Part shown: one piece after another, positions 28,349 through 36,527 of the stretch
Layout of the letters: each line of letters opens with the position of its first letter
Position numbering within the stretch: position 1 is the stretch's first letter
Assembly: GCA_018241765.1 (NCBI GenBank)
Contig: JAFEDD010000035.1
Location: 9,412 to 50,897 of the forward strand
Direction of reading: 5' to 3'
From: Pseudomonadota bacterium
GTDB taxonomy: Bacteria > Pseudomonadota > Gammaproteobacteria > Burkholderiales > Casimicrobiaceae
Length of the DNA stretch: 41,486 nt
Notes under the pieces: model-generated
The model's input: the letters and a program-made list of their open reading frames with translations, nothing else
What the model was told of the DNA's origin: nothing
Database searches by the model: none
Program-made: the position numbers and the translations under genes

Positions 28349-29296
28349 CTACTTCACCGCGTCCACATACTTCCCGTCCACGCAGGCTTTGGTGGGGGGC
28401 ATCAGCGCGCCCAAGAGCAGCGCTTCAGAGTGGAGCAGTCCGAAGGCGCAATAGCGATCCCTGTCGCTGCATTGGCTTTGCTGCTCGTGGTGCGTTTTGA
28501 GCCATGCCTGCACGGCCGTGAGCACGCAGGTCGCGTCATCGCCCTTGCATTGGAGCACCGGCCGCATGTCGCGGGAAGCTAGAAATTCGAGACTCCTTTC
28601 ATTGAGCACCTGCGGCTGCGTCAACGCGCAGGGTTTCGAGGCTTCCACGAAGCGATAGCGCAGCCACGTTTCTCGGCTCGCGCAAATCTGCTTCTCATAG
28701 ACGCTGGCCGTCTTGCTCAACTGCCGGCAGTAGGCCGCGTGCGCGGCTTCGCGCGGCTTCGGTGGGCGGCGAAGGACGAGGATGGAGTCACCATCCGTGT
28801 CCATCAACAGAACGGAGCCCGTCGTCAGAAACGTGCTGCTGTAGGGGTACACCGTGGTCATTCGCTCGACCTTGAAGTGGTACGCCGTGAACGGCCGATC
28901 CATCTCGCTGCCGAGTACGTCGCGCAACGAATACTCGGCCAACAGGCCATCCCAGATTGAACTGTCGCGCTCCCCCTTGTTGTCCCGGAAATAATGCCTC
29001 AGTGGCCACGCGCGCGGCATATAGAGCTTCAACGCACCAAACCCACTGGGGTGGCCGCCACCGAACATCAAGATGGGTGCTTCCAGCCCCTTGCGGTGTA
29101 TGGTCACCTGCGTGCCGATCATGTTGGCGTAGCCCAGCACCGCCCGCCTGGACGGCTCTGCCCCTTGGCGGCGCACCACGTCGGTGACTTCCCAGCCCCC
29201 CAGAACCTTCGAGATCGGAACGAGCTGGGCCATGGCCGGCCACGCCACCGCGGCAAGGCACCCCACCAGAAAGACGCGCAAGCGATGTGAGGTCAT
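28349..29296 (-). CDS. Secreted protein of unknown function, Cys-containing
   Basis: 315 residues from ATG 29296. A signal peptide is evident (RLRVFLVGCLAAVAWPAMA, cut near residue 23). I do not recognise the family. The middle region (GYANMIGTQVTIHRKGLEA, ILMFGGGHPSGFGALKLY) is followed by a C-terminal part with several cysteines (YCRQLSKTASVYEKQICAS, VLQCKGDDATCVL, SQCSDRDRYCAF). The EKQICAS spacing faintly recalls LprI-type lysozyme-inhibitor repeats, but this is too weak for assignment. The gene ends 31 bases from MITE-like copy B and starts 12 bases after the remnant gene at 29309-29561. Both this gene and the secreted gene at 3850 sit beside the same repeat element. Confidence 0.7.
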   Translation of the reverse strand: MTSHRLRVFLVGCLAAVAWPAMAQLVPISKVLGGWEVTDVVRRQGAEPSRRAVLGYANMIGTQVTIHRKGLEAPILMFGGGHPSGFGALKLYMPRAWPLRHYFRDNKGERDSSIWDGLLAEYSLRDVLGSEMDRPFTAYHFKVERMTTVYPYSSTFLTTGSVLLMDTDGDSILVLRRPPKPREAAHAAYCRQLSKTASVYEKQICASRETWLRYRFVEASKPCALTQPQVLNERSLEFLASRDMRPVLQCKGDDATCVLTAVQAWLKTHHEQQSQCSDRDRYCAFGLLHSEALLLGALMPPTKACVDGKYVDAVK

Positions 29297-29308
29297 GAGT
29301 TCGCCGCC

Positions 29309-29561
29309 CTATTCCGTTGCCACGACAGGAGTGAGACGTGCGCTCATCAGCAGGTCTTCGTACTGCTGCGCCAGTTGGGCAATTTCATATTTCTTGTCTT
29401 TGCCATTGATGACTCTTCGCCCTTCTTCGTAGTTCGTGACCGAATCATTGATCGATCCGCGCCGCTTGGCGCCCGTAATCCAACCCACCAGCTTGCACTG
29501 CCTTCATCGACGAAGTCAGCTCACGCTGGACGTAGACGAAAACACGGAGCCATTGCGACAT
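29309..29561 (-). pseudogene. Small frameshifted gene remnant upstream of the secreted protein
   Basis: On the minus strand ATG 29561 opens a protein-like stretch (MSQWLRVFVYVQRELTSSMK) that meets a stop after about 35 codons. A +1 shift near 29490 continues into KLVGWITGAKRRGSINDSV, then NYEEGRRVINGKDKKYEIAQ and LAQQYEDLLMSARL, stopping at 29309-29311. The second frame has an upstream stop at 29504-29506 and only a GTG (29488) as possible start. Both pieces look coding in composition, so a single frameshift in a gene of about 83 codons is the simplest reading. A sequencing error, or a standalone 59-codon gene from GTG 29488, is possible. Function unknown; it lies 12 bases upstream of the secreted-protein start. 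Confidence 0.45.
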
Positions 29562-29617
29562 TCGGGCAAAGCGTGATCGGGGTTTTTTTGCGTCGACTGG
29601 AAGCCGTCATGAGCCAG

Positions 29618-29734
29618 CAACTTTTCGCTGAAAGCCGCATCCAAGAGAGGCTTCGATGATGATTTCCCCGAAACACGACATTCCCCGTTTCCTCGCTCGA
29701 AGCCCATTGTGGACGTCATTTGAGCGAAAAGTTG
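29618..29734. repeat. Palindromic intergenic repeat, family 2, copy C
   Basis: The left arm (29618-29656) starts CAACTTTTCGCTGAAAGCCG and ends GGCTTCGA. The right arm (29697-29734) starts TCGAAGCCC and ends GAGCGAAAAGTTG. The arms are imperfect inverted repeats of about 38 bases, and the unit matches the copy at 13561-13680 in arm sequence and total size. It ends about 55 bases before the fbp ribosome binding site, so it lies inside the likely promoter or leader region of fbp. Confidence 0.75.
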
Positions 29735-29747
29735 TTGGAGCGGCATT

Positions 29748-29753
29748 TACAAT
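29748..29753 (+). promoter_or_regulatory. Possible -10 box for fbp
   Basis: TACAAT lies 14 bases after the end of the palindrome and about 37 bases before AGGAG of fbp. No -35 hexamer with good spacing is evident; the sequence where it should lie is the right arm of the palindrome. Weak, from inspection only. Confidence 0.3.
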
Positions 29754-29800
29754 GCTGCGGTTCTTCTCGCGTCCTCAGGCCCGGCAATCAGGAGACGTCG

Positions 29801-30814
29801 ATGCGCCGCACTACGCTGACCCAGTTTCTCGTCGAGCAGCAACGCTCGGCACGCGCGATCAAGCCGGAGCTTCGCCTGCTGATCGAGGTCGTCGCCCGCG
29901 CCTGCAAGGCCATCGCGGTCAACGTCGGCAAGGGCGCGCTCGCGAACCTGCTGGGCAATGCCGGCACCGACAACGTGCAGGGTGAAGCGCAGAAGAAACT
30001 CGACGTCATCTCGAACGAAATCCTGATGGAGGCCAACGAGTGGGGCGGCCACCTCGCCGGCATGGCGAGCGAGGAAATGGAGACGATCCACGAGATTCCA
30101 AACCGCTATCCGAAGGGCGAATACCTGCTGCTGTTCGACCCGCTCGATGGCTCGTCGAACATCGACGTCAATGTCTCGATCGGCACCATTTTTTCGGTAC
30201 TGAAGAAGACCGATGAGCTCGGGCCGGTCAGCGAGCGCAGCTTCCTGTTGCCGGGCACCGCGCAGGTGGCGGCCGGCTACGCGGTGTACGGCCCGACCAC
30301 CTTGCTCGTGCTCACCGTCGGCACCGGCGTGCACTGCTTCACGCTCGACCGCGAGATGGGCTCCTGGGTGCTCACGCAGTCGAACCTGAAGATTCCGGAG
30401 GACACCAGCGAGTTTGCGATCAACATGAGCAACATGCGGCATTGGGAGCCGCCGGTACGCCGCTACATCGACGAACTGCTCGCCGGGCGCGAAGGCCCCC
30501 GCGGCAAGGACTTCAACATGCGCTGGGTGGCCTCGATGGTGGCCGACGTGCACCGCATCCTCACGCGCGGAGGCATCTTCATGTATCCGCGCGACAAGCG
30601 CGAGCCCGACAAGCCCGGCAAGCTGCGCCTGATGTATGAGGCGAACCCGATGAGTTTCATCATCGAGCAGGCGGGTGGCGCGTCCACCACGGGCCTTGAG
30701 CGCATCCTCGACGTGCGCCCCGGCAAACTGCACGAGCGCATCAGCGTGATCCTCGGCAGCCGCAACGAGGTCGAGCGAGTGGCGGCCTATCACGCCGAAA
30801 GCCGTCGTTCGTGA
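29801..30814 (+). CDS. fbp: Fructose-1,6-bisphosphatase class 1
   Basis: 337 residues from ATG 29801, where AGGAG lies six bases upstream and the protein begins [16 protein letters not shown], as in relatives. An upstream ATG at 29720 would start inside the palindromic repeat and is rejected. Motifs: GAGE-like region ([18 protein letters not shown]), the metal site [20 protein letters not shown], and the substrate site [20 protein letters not shown] followed by [19 protein letters not shown]. It dephosphorylates fructose 1,6-bisphosphate in gluconeogenesis or the Calvin cycle; no other gene of those pathways is adjacent. The stop overlaps the GTG start of the next gene (GTGA). Confidence 0.96.
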   Translation: MRRTTLTQFLVEQQRSARAIKPELRLLIEVVARACKAIAVNVGKGALANLLGNAGTDNVQGEAQKKLDVISNEILMEANEWGGHLAGMASEEMETIHEIPNRYPKGEYLLLFDPLDGSSNIDVNVSIGTIFSVLKKTDELGPVSERSFLLPGTAQVAAGYAVYGPTTLLVLTVGTGVHCFTLDREMGSWVLTQSNLKIPEDTSEFAINMSNMRHWEPPVRRYIDELLAGREGPRGKDFNMRWVASMVADVHRILTRGGIFMYPRDKREPDKPGKLRLMYEANPMSFIIEQAGGASTTGLERILDVRPGKLHERISVILGSRNEVERVAAYHAESRRS

Positions 30815-31518
30815 ACCAAGGGCGCAGCGCATCGTTCACCGGCATCACGCGTGAAGCGATCGAACGCGACCATTCCCGCCGCGAACTGCGCCTGCGCGCC
30901 GAAGTCGGCCACGATGTCCTCGACGACGATGCGCTCGATGCCTCGCTCGACGCCCAGCTCGCCGCGTGGGACGGGCAACGCGATCTCCACGTCTTCGGTT
31001 ACGGCTCGCTGATCTGGAATCCGTGCCTCGAACACGGCGGTCGCGACGTGGCCACCGTGCATGGCTACCACCGCCGCTTCTGCCACTGGAGCCATGCCTA
31101 TCGCGGTACACCGGAGTGGCCGGGCCTCGTGCTCGCGCTCGACCGCGGTGGCGCCTGCCGCGGTGTGATCTACCGCCTGCCCGCAGAGCGGGCGCGGCAC
31201 GAACTGCGCCTGCTCTGGCGGCGCGAAATGTTCGCCGGCAGCTACCGAGCCAAGTGGCTGCGCGCCCACACCGACCACGGCATCGTGCCGGCGCTCGGGT
31301 TCGTCATGAACCACGCCTCGCCGCTCTACGCCGGGCGCCTCGCCGACGCCGACGTCGTCGAGCGGCTGGCGCGTGCCCACGGCCAGTTCGGCTCCGGTGC
31401 CGATTACCTCTGCCAGACGGCGGCGGCGCTGCATGCGGTCGGACTCGCCGACCCGCACCTCGACCGGCTGGTCGCGCTGCTCGCGCAACGCGAAATCGGG
31501 CACACGGCGGCGGCTTGA
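30811..31518 (+). CDS. ChaC-like gamma-glutamylcyclotransferase
   Basis: 235 residues from GTG 30811, overlapping the fbp stop by four bases. The cyclotransferase substrate loop [10 protein letters not shown] (62-71) and the following [38 protein letters not shown] and [20 protein letters not shown] to [18 protein letters not shown] match the ChaC family. These cytosolic enzymes cleave glutathione to 5-oxoproline and Cys-Gly. An alternative downstream start exists, but the first 55 residues align plausibly as the family's N-terminal helix. The translational coupling to fbp is not a functional link that I can explain. Confidence 0.88.
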   Translation: MNQGRSASFTGITREAIERDHSRRELRLRAEVGHDVLDDDALDASLDAQLAAWDGQRDLHVFGYGSLIWNPCLEHGGRDVATVHGYHRRFCHWSHAYRGTPEWPGLVLALDRGGACRGVIYRLPAERARHELRLLWRREMFAGSYRAKWLRAHTDHGIVPALGFVMNHASPLYAGRLADADVVERLARAHGQFGSGADYLCQTAAALHAVGLADPHLDRLVALLAQREIGHTAAA

Positions 31519-31551
31519 GCGCCCGGCGCTCGCAAATCAGAATTGCCGCCG

Positions 31552-31581
31552 TTGGCGAACAACGCCGGCCTGTGCTAACTT
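31552..31581 (+). promoter_or_regulatory. Candidate sigma-70 promoter for the YidB-like gene
   Basis: TTGGCG (31552-31557), an 18-base spacer and TAACTT (31576-31581) preceded by TGC, which fits an extended -10 element. It lies about 48 bases upstream of the start codon at 31629, in the 110-base gap after the ChaC-like gene. Confidence 0.4.
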
Positions 31582-31628
31582 GAACGGTTGGCGACCGCGC
31601 GGCGGTCGCGCAGTGAAAGGATCGAATC

Positions 31629-32228
31629 ATGAGTTTGCTGGATGGTGTGCTCGGTGCCGTTTTGAACAGCCGGGGCGGAGGACAACAGGACATGATGAGC
31701 AGCCTGATCGGCGGGCTCATTCAACAAGCGGGCGGCGTCGGCGGCCTGCTCGACATGCTGCGCAAGGGCGGGCTCGGACAGCAGGCCGATTCCTGGCAAG
31801 GCACGGGGCAGAACCTGCCGATCGACCCGGCCGAACTGATGCGCGTGCTTGGCGGCGGCGGCGCCGGCGGCGGGGCGATGGGTGGGCTGCTCGGGCAAGT
31901 GCTCGGCGGTGGCGCGGCGGGTGGCGCACAACCGGCGTCGGGCGGCATGGGTGGCCTCCTCGGTCAGGTGCTCGGCGGTGGCGGCGCCGCCGCGCCGTCG
32001 GCAGGTGGTTCGCTCGGCGATGTCTTCGCGCAGGCGGGCATCGGCCACGACCAGCTCGGCGGATTGCTGGCGCAGGTGCTGCCGCAAGTACTCGATGGCA
32101 TGACGCCCACCGGGCAGGCGCCGGCCGAGCACAGCAGCGACATGCTGCAAGGGGTCCTTGGCAACGTGCTGAAGGGCGCGCTCGGTGGGGGCGGCGGCGC
32201 GACAGGGCGCGGCGGCCTCTTCGGCTGA
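31629..32228 (+). CDS. YidB-like DUF937 family protein
   Basis: 199 residues starting MSLLDGVLGAVLNSRGGG, with AAAGGA about eight bases upstream. Very rich in Gly, Leu and Ala. The YidB-like parts are the N-terminal LLDGVLGAVL and MMSSLIGGLIQQAGGVGGLL, and the C-terminal SLGDVFAQAGIGHDQLGGLL followed by VLPQVLDGMTPTG. The linker carries a near-perfect internal repeat, GGLLGQVLGGG at residues 85-95 and 108-118. The family is widespread in proteobacteria and its function is not established. No signal peptide or clear membrane segment. The next gene begins 13 bases later if its start is 32242. Confidence 0.85.
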   Translation: MSLLDGVLGAVLNSRGGGQQDMMSSLIGGLIQQAGGVGGLLDMLRKGGLGQQADSWQGTGQNLPIDPAELMRVLGGGGAGGGAMGGLLGQVLGGGAAGGAQPASGGMGGLLGQVLGGGGAAAPSAGGSLGDVFAQAGIGHDQLGGLLAQVLPQVLDGMTPTGQAPAEHSSDMLQGVLGNVLKGALGGGGGATGRGGLFG

Positions 32229-32241
32229 TCGGGCACGGCAA

Positions 32242-33468
32242 GTGCCCCGCACCGCGACACGGCATCGGCGACACGCTCGCCCGCTCGTCGCCGTGCTGCT
32301 GGGCTGCGCGCTGGCGGCAGCGGTGGCTCCCGCGCCTGCCGTTGCGGTGGGCGATGACGAAGCCGCCACCGACTTCGTCATCATCGCGCCGACCGAGCCA
32401 GGCTCGGCGGCGCATCACAAGTTCCTGTCCTACGGCTGGAACGGCTGGGCCGCGAAAGTTGTGCACTGGCGCTACGACGACGCCAACCGTCCGCCGGCCA
32501 TCGTTCCCGATGCCAGCGCCATGGTTGCCCGCATTCAGCGCGCGATGGGGCAATGGTCGGCGCAGTGTGCCATTCGTTTCGTCTACGACGGGCCGAGCAG
32601 CGCCGGCGCCAGCCTTGCCCAAGGCGGCGTCCGCGACCAGCAAAACGTCATCACCTGGGGCGCGCTGAGCGGCAACACGACCGGCGTCACCTGGGTCAGC
32701 GCGAGCGGGCCGAACAGCGCCTCGTTCACGCTCGACGAAGCCGACATGGTGCTGAACGCCCAGTTCAACCCACGCCTCGATGCCACGCTGCTGCACGAAA
32801 TCGGGCACCTGCTCGGCCTCAAGCATTCCGACGTCGAAGACACCGTGATGTCGGGGCCGAACAACCCACCCGATCCGTCGACTCGCTACAGCGGCCTCGA
32901 AACGCTGCAGGCCGATGACATCGCGGGCTGCCGCGCGCTGTACGGAGCACCGCTCGACGTCGGTGCCGATACGCGCCCGATGATCGAATACCGCTACGCG
33001 CCGCTCGATTACTACTTCGTCACCTCGCGCAGCAACGAGCAGGCGCTGCTCGACACCACGCCCGGCTGGGTTCGCACCGGCGCCTCGTTTCCGGTGTACG
33101 TGACGCGAGCGGTCGGCGCGGCCGGCATCGTGCGCTTCTATTTCGATCGCGTGGCTCGCGGCGGCACGCGCGGCAGTCACTTCTACACGATCCGCGACGA
33201 CGACGTCGCCCTTCTCCGCGCACAGAACCCGGGCGCCAGCAAGGCGCCGGGTCTGCCGCAGGACGAAGGCATCGACGCCTTCGCCATGCCGGCACAGGGG
33301 GGCGGCTGCGCGAGCGGCCTCACGCCGGTCTATCGGCTGTTTCGGGGTTCGCCACGCTTTCCCGATGACCCCAACCATCGCTTCACGCCATCGCTCGCCA
33401 CCTATCAGGAATTCATGGCTCGCGGCTGGGACGGTGAAGGCGTGAGCTTCTGCGTGCCGACACGCTGA
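32242..33468 (+). CDS. Secreted matrixin-type metalloprotease with C-terminal DUF5648-like domain
   Basis: 408 residues from GTG 32242. This start gives a basic n-region, a hydrophobic core (PLVAVLLGCALAAAVAPAPA) and an AVA cleavage site; an earlier GTG at 32185 lies inside the preceding gene. The catalytic domain has the metzincin zinc motif HEIGHLLGLKH (His185, Glu186, His189, His195) and the Met-turn VMSG (Met203), as in M10A matrixins. After about residue 245 a second module follows (PMIEYRYAPLDYYFVTSRSN, GWVRTGASFPVYV, GSHFYTIRDDDVALL, PVYRLFRG, MARGWDGEGVSFCVP), which resembles the DUF5648 module seen on many secreted proteins. No propeptide cysteine switch is evident. The substrate is unknown. 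Confidence 0.85.
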   Translation: MPRTATRHRRHARPLVAVLLGCALAAAVAPAPAVAVGDDEAATDFVIIAPTEPGSAAHHKFLSYGWNGWAAKVVHWRYDDANRPPAIVPDASAMVARIQRAMGQWSAQCAIRFVYDGPSSAGASLAQGGVRDQQNVITWGALSGNTTGVTWVSASGPNSASFTLDEADMVLNAQFNPRLDATLLHEIGHLLGLKHSDVEDTVMSGPNNPPDPSTRYSGLETLQADDIAGCRALYGAPLDVGADTRPMIEYRYAPLDYYFVTSRSNEQALLDTTPGWVRTGASFPVYVTRAVGAAGIVRFYFDRVARGGTRGSHFYTIRDDDVALLRAQNPGASKAPGLPQDEGIDAFAMPAQGGGCASGLTPVYRLFRGSPRFPDDPNHRFTPSLATYQEFMARGWDGEGVSFCVPTR

Positions 33469-33524
33469 CCCATCCCGCGCATGAAATGCAATAAGCTCGC
33501 GGCTTTTTGCGGCGGAGCATCCTC

Positions 33525-34358
33525 TTGAACCTGTTCGACGCGACGATCCTGGGCATCGTCGAAGGCGCCACCGAATTCCTGCCGATCTCGAGCACCGGCC
33601 ACCTCATCGTGGCGGCATCGCTGCTGGGCGCCCACGATGAGCGCGGCAAGGTGTTCGAAATCGCCATCCAGATCGGCGCCATTCTCGCCGTCGTCTGGGT
33701 CTACCGCGAGCGCTTCGTCGCCACCGCGCGCACCTTCCTGCAGCCGGGGCGTGGCCAGCGCTTCCTGCTCAACCTGTTGATCGCCTTTCTCCCCGTCGCC
33801 GTGCTCGGCCTGCTGTTCAACAAGGCCATCAAGGCCGTTCTCTTCAATGCATGGGGCGTGGCGGCCGCCTCCATCGTCGGCGCGCTGGTCATCCTGTTCG
33901 TCGAGCGCCCCGGCGTGCGCGACGCCCGCGAACGCAGCGCGCGCGTGCGCGATGTCGACGCCATGGGCTGGCGCGACGCGCTGAAGGTTGGCGTCGCGCA
34001 GTGCTTCGGCCTGTTTCCCGGCATGTCGCGCTCCGGCTCGACGCTGATCGGCGGCATGCTGTTTGGTTTGTCACGGCAGGTGGCAACCGAATTCTCGTTC
34101 TTTCTCGGCGTGCCGACCCTCGCCGCGGCAAGCCTCTACTCGCTGTACAAGGAGCGCGCGCTGCTCTCCGCCGCCGACGCGCCCGCCTTCGCCGTCGGCA
34201 CCATCGTCTCGTTTCTCGTCGCGCTGGTCGTGATCCGCTGGCTGATCCGCTTCATCGCCAGCCACTCGCTGATGGCCTTCGCCTGGTACCGCCTCGCCTT
34301 CGGCGCGTTCATCATCGCCGCCGGCGCGCTCGGCTGGGTGCAGTGGCCGGCGTCGTAG
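33525..34358 (+). CDS. uppP: Undecaprenyl-diphosphate phosphatase (BacA/UppP)
   Basis: 277 residues from TTG 33525, with GGAG nine bases upstream; an alternative TTG at 33507 adds six residues. The two signature motifs are intact: ILGIVEGATEFLPISSTGHL near the N-terminus and CFGLFPGMSRSGSTLIGGML in the middle. About eight membrane segments. The enzyme dephosphorylates undecaprenyl diphosphate on the periplasmic side so that the carrier is reused for peptidoglycan and polysaccharide synthesis. The carrier itself derives from the FPP made by IspA in this window. Confidence 0.95.
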   Translation: MNLFDATILGIVEGATEFLPISSTGHLIVAASLLGAHDERGKVFEIAIQIGAILAVVWVYRERFVATARTFLQPGRGQRFLLNLLIAFLPVAVLGLLFNKAIKAVLFNAWGVAAASIVGALVILFVERPGVRDARERSARVRDVDAMGWRDALKVGVAQCFGLFPGMSRSGSTLIGGMLFGLSRQVATEFSFFLGVPTLAAASLYSLYKERALLSAADAPAFAVGTIVSFLVALVVIRWLIRFIASHSLMAFAWYRLAFGAFIIAAGALGWVQWPAS

Positions 34359-34482
34359 CCCGGTGGCGTTGCGGCGCCCCGAACCCGCTGCTGGTGGTGG
34401 CGCGACAGGTCGGTGATTCACGTCTATACCTGGGCAGCACCCCGGGACGATTCGCCCCGCCGACCCAGAACCGAGCATCATC

Positions 34483-35448
34483 ATGGCCCGCAAATCGCCT
34501 CCCGTCAAAGCGCAAGTGGTTGCGCCACTTTTGCACAGCAACGCGTTCCTGAAGGGTCGCCTGATCGACTTCGACACCGGTAGTGCCGCGCTGGAAGCCC
34601 AGCACATGGCGTGGCTGCGCATGCAGATGGCAACCGCGAAGACGAACTCCATGTACCGCATTCGTCTCGTGGGATATGCCTCGAAGAAGGGCAGCTCGGA
34701 CTCCAATATGAGCCTGTCGTACAACCGTGCCAATGCTGTATTGAAGTACATGGTGTCGTTGCATGGGCCAGCCAACGATCGCGTGGAGACATTTCGCTCG
34801 AACGGCGAAGAGGCATACGTCGCGCCGGAGAGCGATGACGACGCACTGTGGCGCGCAGTCGAGGTGCATATCTTCATCGGCGACATCCCGCCACCGCCGC
34901 CGAAGTGGATTCCCGTCCCAAGGAAGGAAGTGCCCCTGCCGGGCGGCGAGCGCTTCACCGACTGGGAAATTGCCTCACCCGGCGGCGCCATCGTCACCTA
35001 CGTCGTTGGCGGGGGTTTCAACGTGTTCTTCATACGCAACGTCAAGTTGAAGGAACTGCGGGGCTACATTCAGCCGGTCGGCGGTGTCGGCGGGTCGCTC
35101 AGCATCCCCAACCTGAAGCCCATCTTGAGCGCGATCCAGCAGATCGTCACCGGCGTCTCGGGATCACCGCCGGATTTCACGGCCGTGAAGACGAGCCTGC
35201 CCGTCACCTGGGATGAAATGGAGGATTGCCTGGTGCGCGTGAGTCAGGCCGGTGCAGGCGCCATCAGAGGCTACGCGCTCGCCGTCATCACGTTCACGGC
35301 GGCCGGCGTCTGGCAACGCAGCGCCCAGGGCAACCCGGTCAAGCTGCCCGGTGGCGTCCTGTTTCAGTTTCAGACACAGGGCGCCAACTGGGCGCTCGGC
35401 GTCGGGGCTTCGATGGCGCTCGGCCCGTTGGTGCGCATCCCCGGTTGA
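34483..35448 (+). CDS. OmpA-like-domain protein without signal peptide, unknown C-terminal half
   Basis: 321 residues. Residues 27-95 resemble an OmpA/MotB C-terminal domain: IDFDTGSAALEAQHMAWL, then RIRLVGYASKKGSSDSNMSL and SYNRANAVLKYM. The conserved Asp of the usual GHTD is replaced by Ser (GYAS, residues 64-67), while the Arg (Arg82) is kept, so the peptidoglycan-binding pocket is probably altered. There is no signal peptide or lipobox (MARKSPPVKAQVV), unlike normal family members. A Pro-rich hinge (IPPPPPKWIPVP) leads to a Gly-rich second half (ASPGGAIVTYVVGGGFNVFF, LRGYIQPVGGVGGSLSIP, LAVITFTAAGVWQRSA) that I do not recognise. It stands alone between uppP and an EamA permease. Confidence 0.72.
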   Translation: MARKSPPVKAQVVAPLLHSNAFLKGRLIDFDTGSAALEAQHMAWLRMQMATAKTNSMYRIRLVGYASKKGSSDSNMSLSYNRANAVLKYMVSLHGPANDRVETFRSNGEEAYVAPESDDDALWRAVEVHIFIGDIPPPPPKWIPVPRKEVPLPGGERFTDWEIASPGGAIVTYVVGGGFNVFFIRNVKLKELRGYIQPVGGVGGSLSIPNLKPILSAIQQIVTGVSGSPPDFTAVKTSLPVTWDEMEDCLVRVSQAGAGAIRGYALAVITFTAAGVWQRSAQGNPVKLPGGVLFQFQTQGANWALGVGASMALGPLVRIPG

Positions 35449-35497
35449 CCGCGCCCGGCGCGCGCCCCGGCACGGAGGCGGCCCATAAAATGGGTGC

Positions 35498-36451
35498 GTG
35501 CTCTCCCTCCTCAAGGCAGTCCCCGCCGGCGCGCTGTTTGCCGGTGCCGCGCAGTTCGGCTTCGCGGCCAAAGCCATCTTCATCAAGCTCGCCTATGTCG
35601 CGCATCCGGGGCTCGACGCGGTGACGCTGCTCGCGTTGCGCATGCTGTTTTCGCTGCCGTTCTTCCTCATCATGGCTTGGCTCGCGCGGCGCAACGCGGG
35701 CGCCGCGCCGCCGGCGCCCTTGACGCGGCGCGATTGGGGCTTCGTCGTGCTGCTCGGGTTCGTCGGCTACTACCTTTCGAGCTTTTTTGATTTCTGGGGC
35801 CTGCAATACATCAGCGCCGGGCTCGAACGGCTGATCCTCTTCACCAACCCGAGCATCGTTGCGCTGCTCTCGGCCATCTTCCTTGGCGTGCGCCTGACGC
35901 GCCGGGTCGGCCTTGCGCTCCTCGTGTCGTGGTTCGGGCTGGCGCTGGCCTACTGGCATGATCTCGCGCAGAGCCGCGACACCGAAGCGATCATCGGCGG
36001 CGCCGGCCTCGTCCTGCTGTCGGCGTTTTGCTACGCGATCTACATGCTGGTCGGCACCGGCGTCACGCGGCGCATCGGCAGCACGCGCTTCACGGCCTAC
36101 ATGATGCTGGTGGCGACGCTGTTCGTGCTCGCGCAGTTCGTCATCATGCGGCCGCTGTCGGCGCTCGTGCTGCCGTGGCAGGTCTATGCGCTGAGCGTTG
36201 CACTCGCGGTGTTCTCGACGGCGGCGCCGGTGTGGATGATGGCAGAGGCGCTGAAGCGGATCGGGGCGAACGATGCCTCGATGATCGGCAGCATCGGTCC
36301 GGTCATCACGATCTTCCTCGGCGCGCTGCTGCTGGATGAGACGATTTCGGTGCTGCAACTGCTCGGCGCCGCTCTGGTGTTGGCGGGCATCGCGATGATC
36401 TCCGTGGGCCGCGATGCGCCGGTGGCGCCGCAAACGCCGGTCACGCGATGA
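35498..36451 (+). CDS. EamA/DMT-family membrane permease
   Basis: 317 residues with ten predicted membrane segments in two EamA halves: the first includes FGFAAKAIFIKLAYV and FWGLQYISAGLERLILFTNP; the second includes LVLLSAFCYAIYMLVGTGVT and ASMIGSIGPVITIFLGALLL followed by DETISVLQLLGAALVLAGI. Such drug/metabolite transporters export amino acids, nucleotides or other metabolites; the substrate cannot be inferred. The start (GTG 35498) is uncertain, with GGAGG about 20 bases upstream, too far for an ideal site. Standalone gene. Confidence 0.88.
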   Translation: MLSLLKAVPAGALFAGAAQFGFAAKAIFIKLAYVAHPGLDAVTLLALRMLFSLPFFLIMAWLARRNAGAAPPAPLTRRDWGFVVLLGFVGYYLSSFFDFWGLQYISAGLERLILFTNPSIVALLSAIFLGVRLTRRVGLALLVSWFGLALAYWHDLAQSRDTEAIIGGAGLVLLSAFCYAIYMLVGTGVTRRIGSTRFTAYMMLVATLFVLAQFVIMRPLSALVLPWQVYALSVALAVFSTAAPVWMMAEALKRIGANDASMIGSIGPVITIFLGALLLDETISVLQLLGAALVLAGIAMISVGRDAPVAPQTPVTR

Positions 36452-36527
36452 AGCGACGACCACCCGATCCGCCTGCGGCACAATAGCCCTTCTTTTCGAC
36501 AAGACGCACATCAGCAAGGAGCCTCCC

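Noticed and set aside
27880-28500. Plus-strand 206-codon frame across element copy B
   Set aside because: It crosses both repeat termini, overlaps the secreted-protein gene on the other strand and lacks a start context; only a weak third-position bias in one block is noted.
29720-29800. N-terminal extension of fructose-bisphosphatase
   Set aside because: It lies in the palindromic repeat and leader, has no family similarity, and ATG 29801 has a good ribosome binding site.
32185-32241. GTG at 32185 as start of the matrixin protease
   Set aside because: It would overlap the preceding gene by 44 bases and place an extra Ala/Arg-rich segment before the signal peptide; GTG 32242 gives a normal signal sequence.
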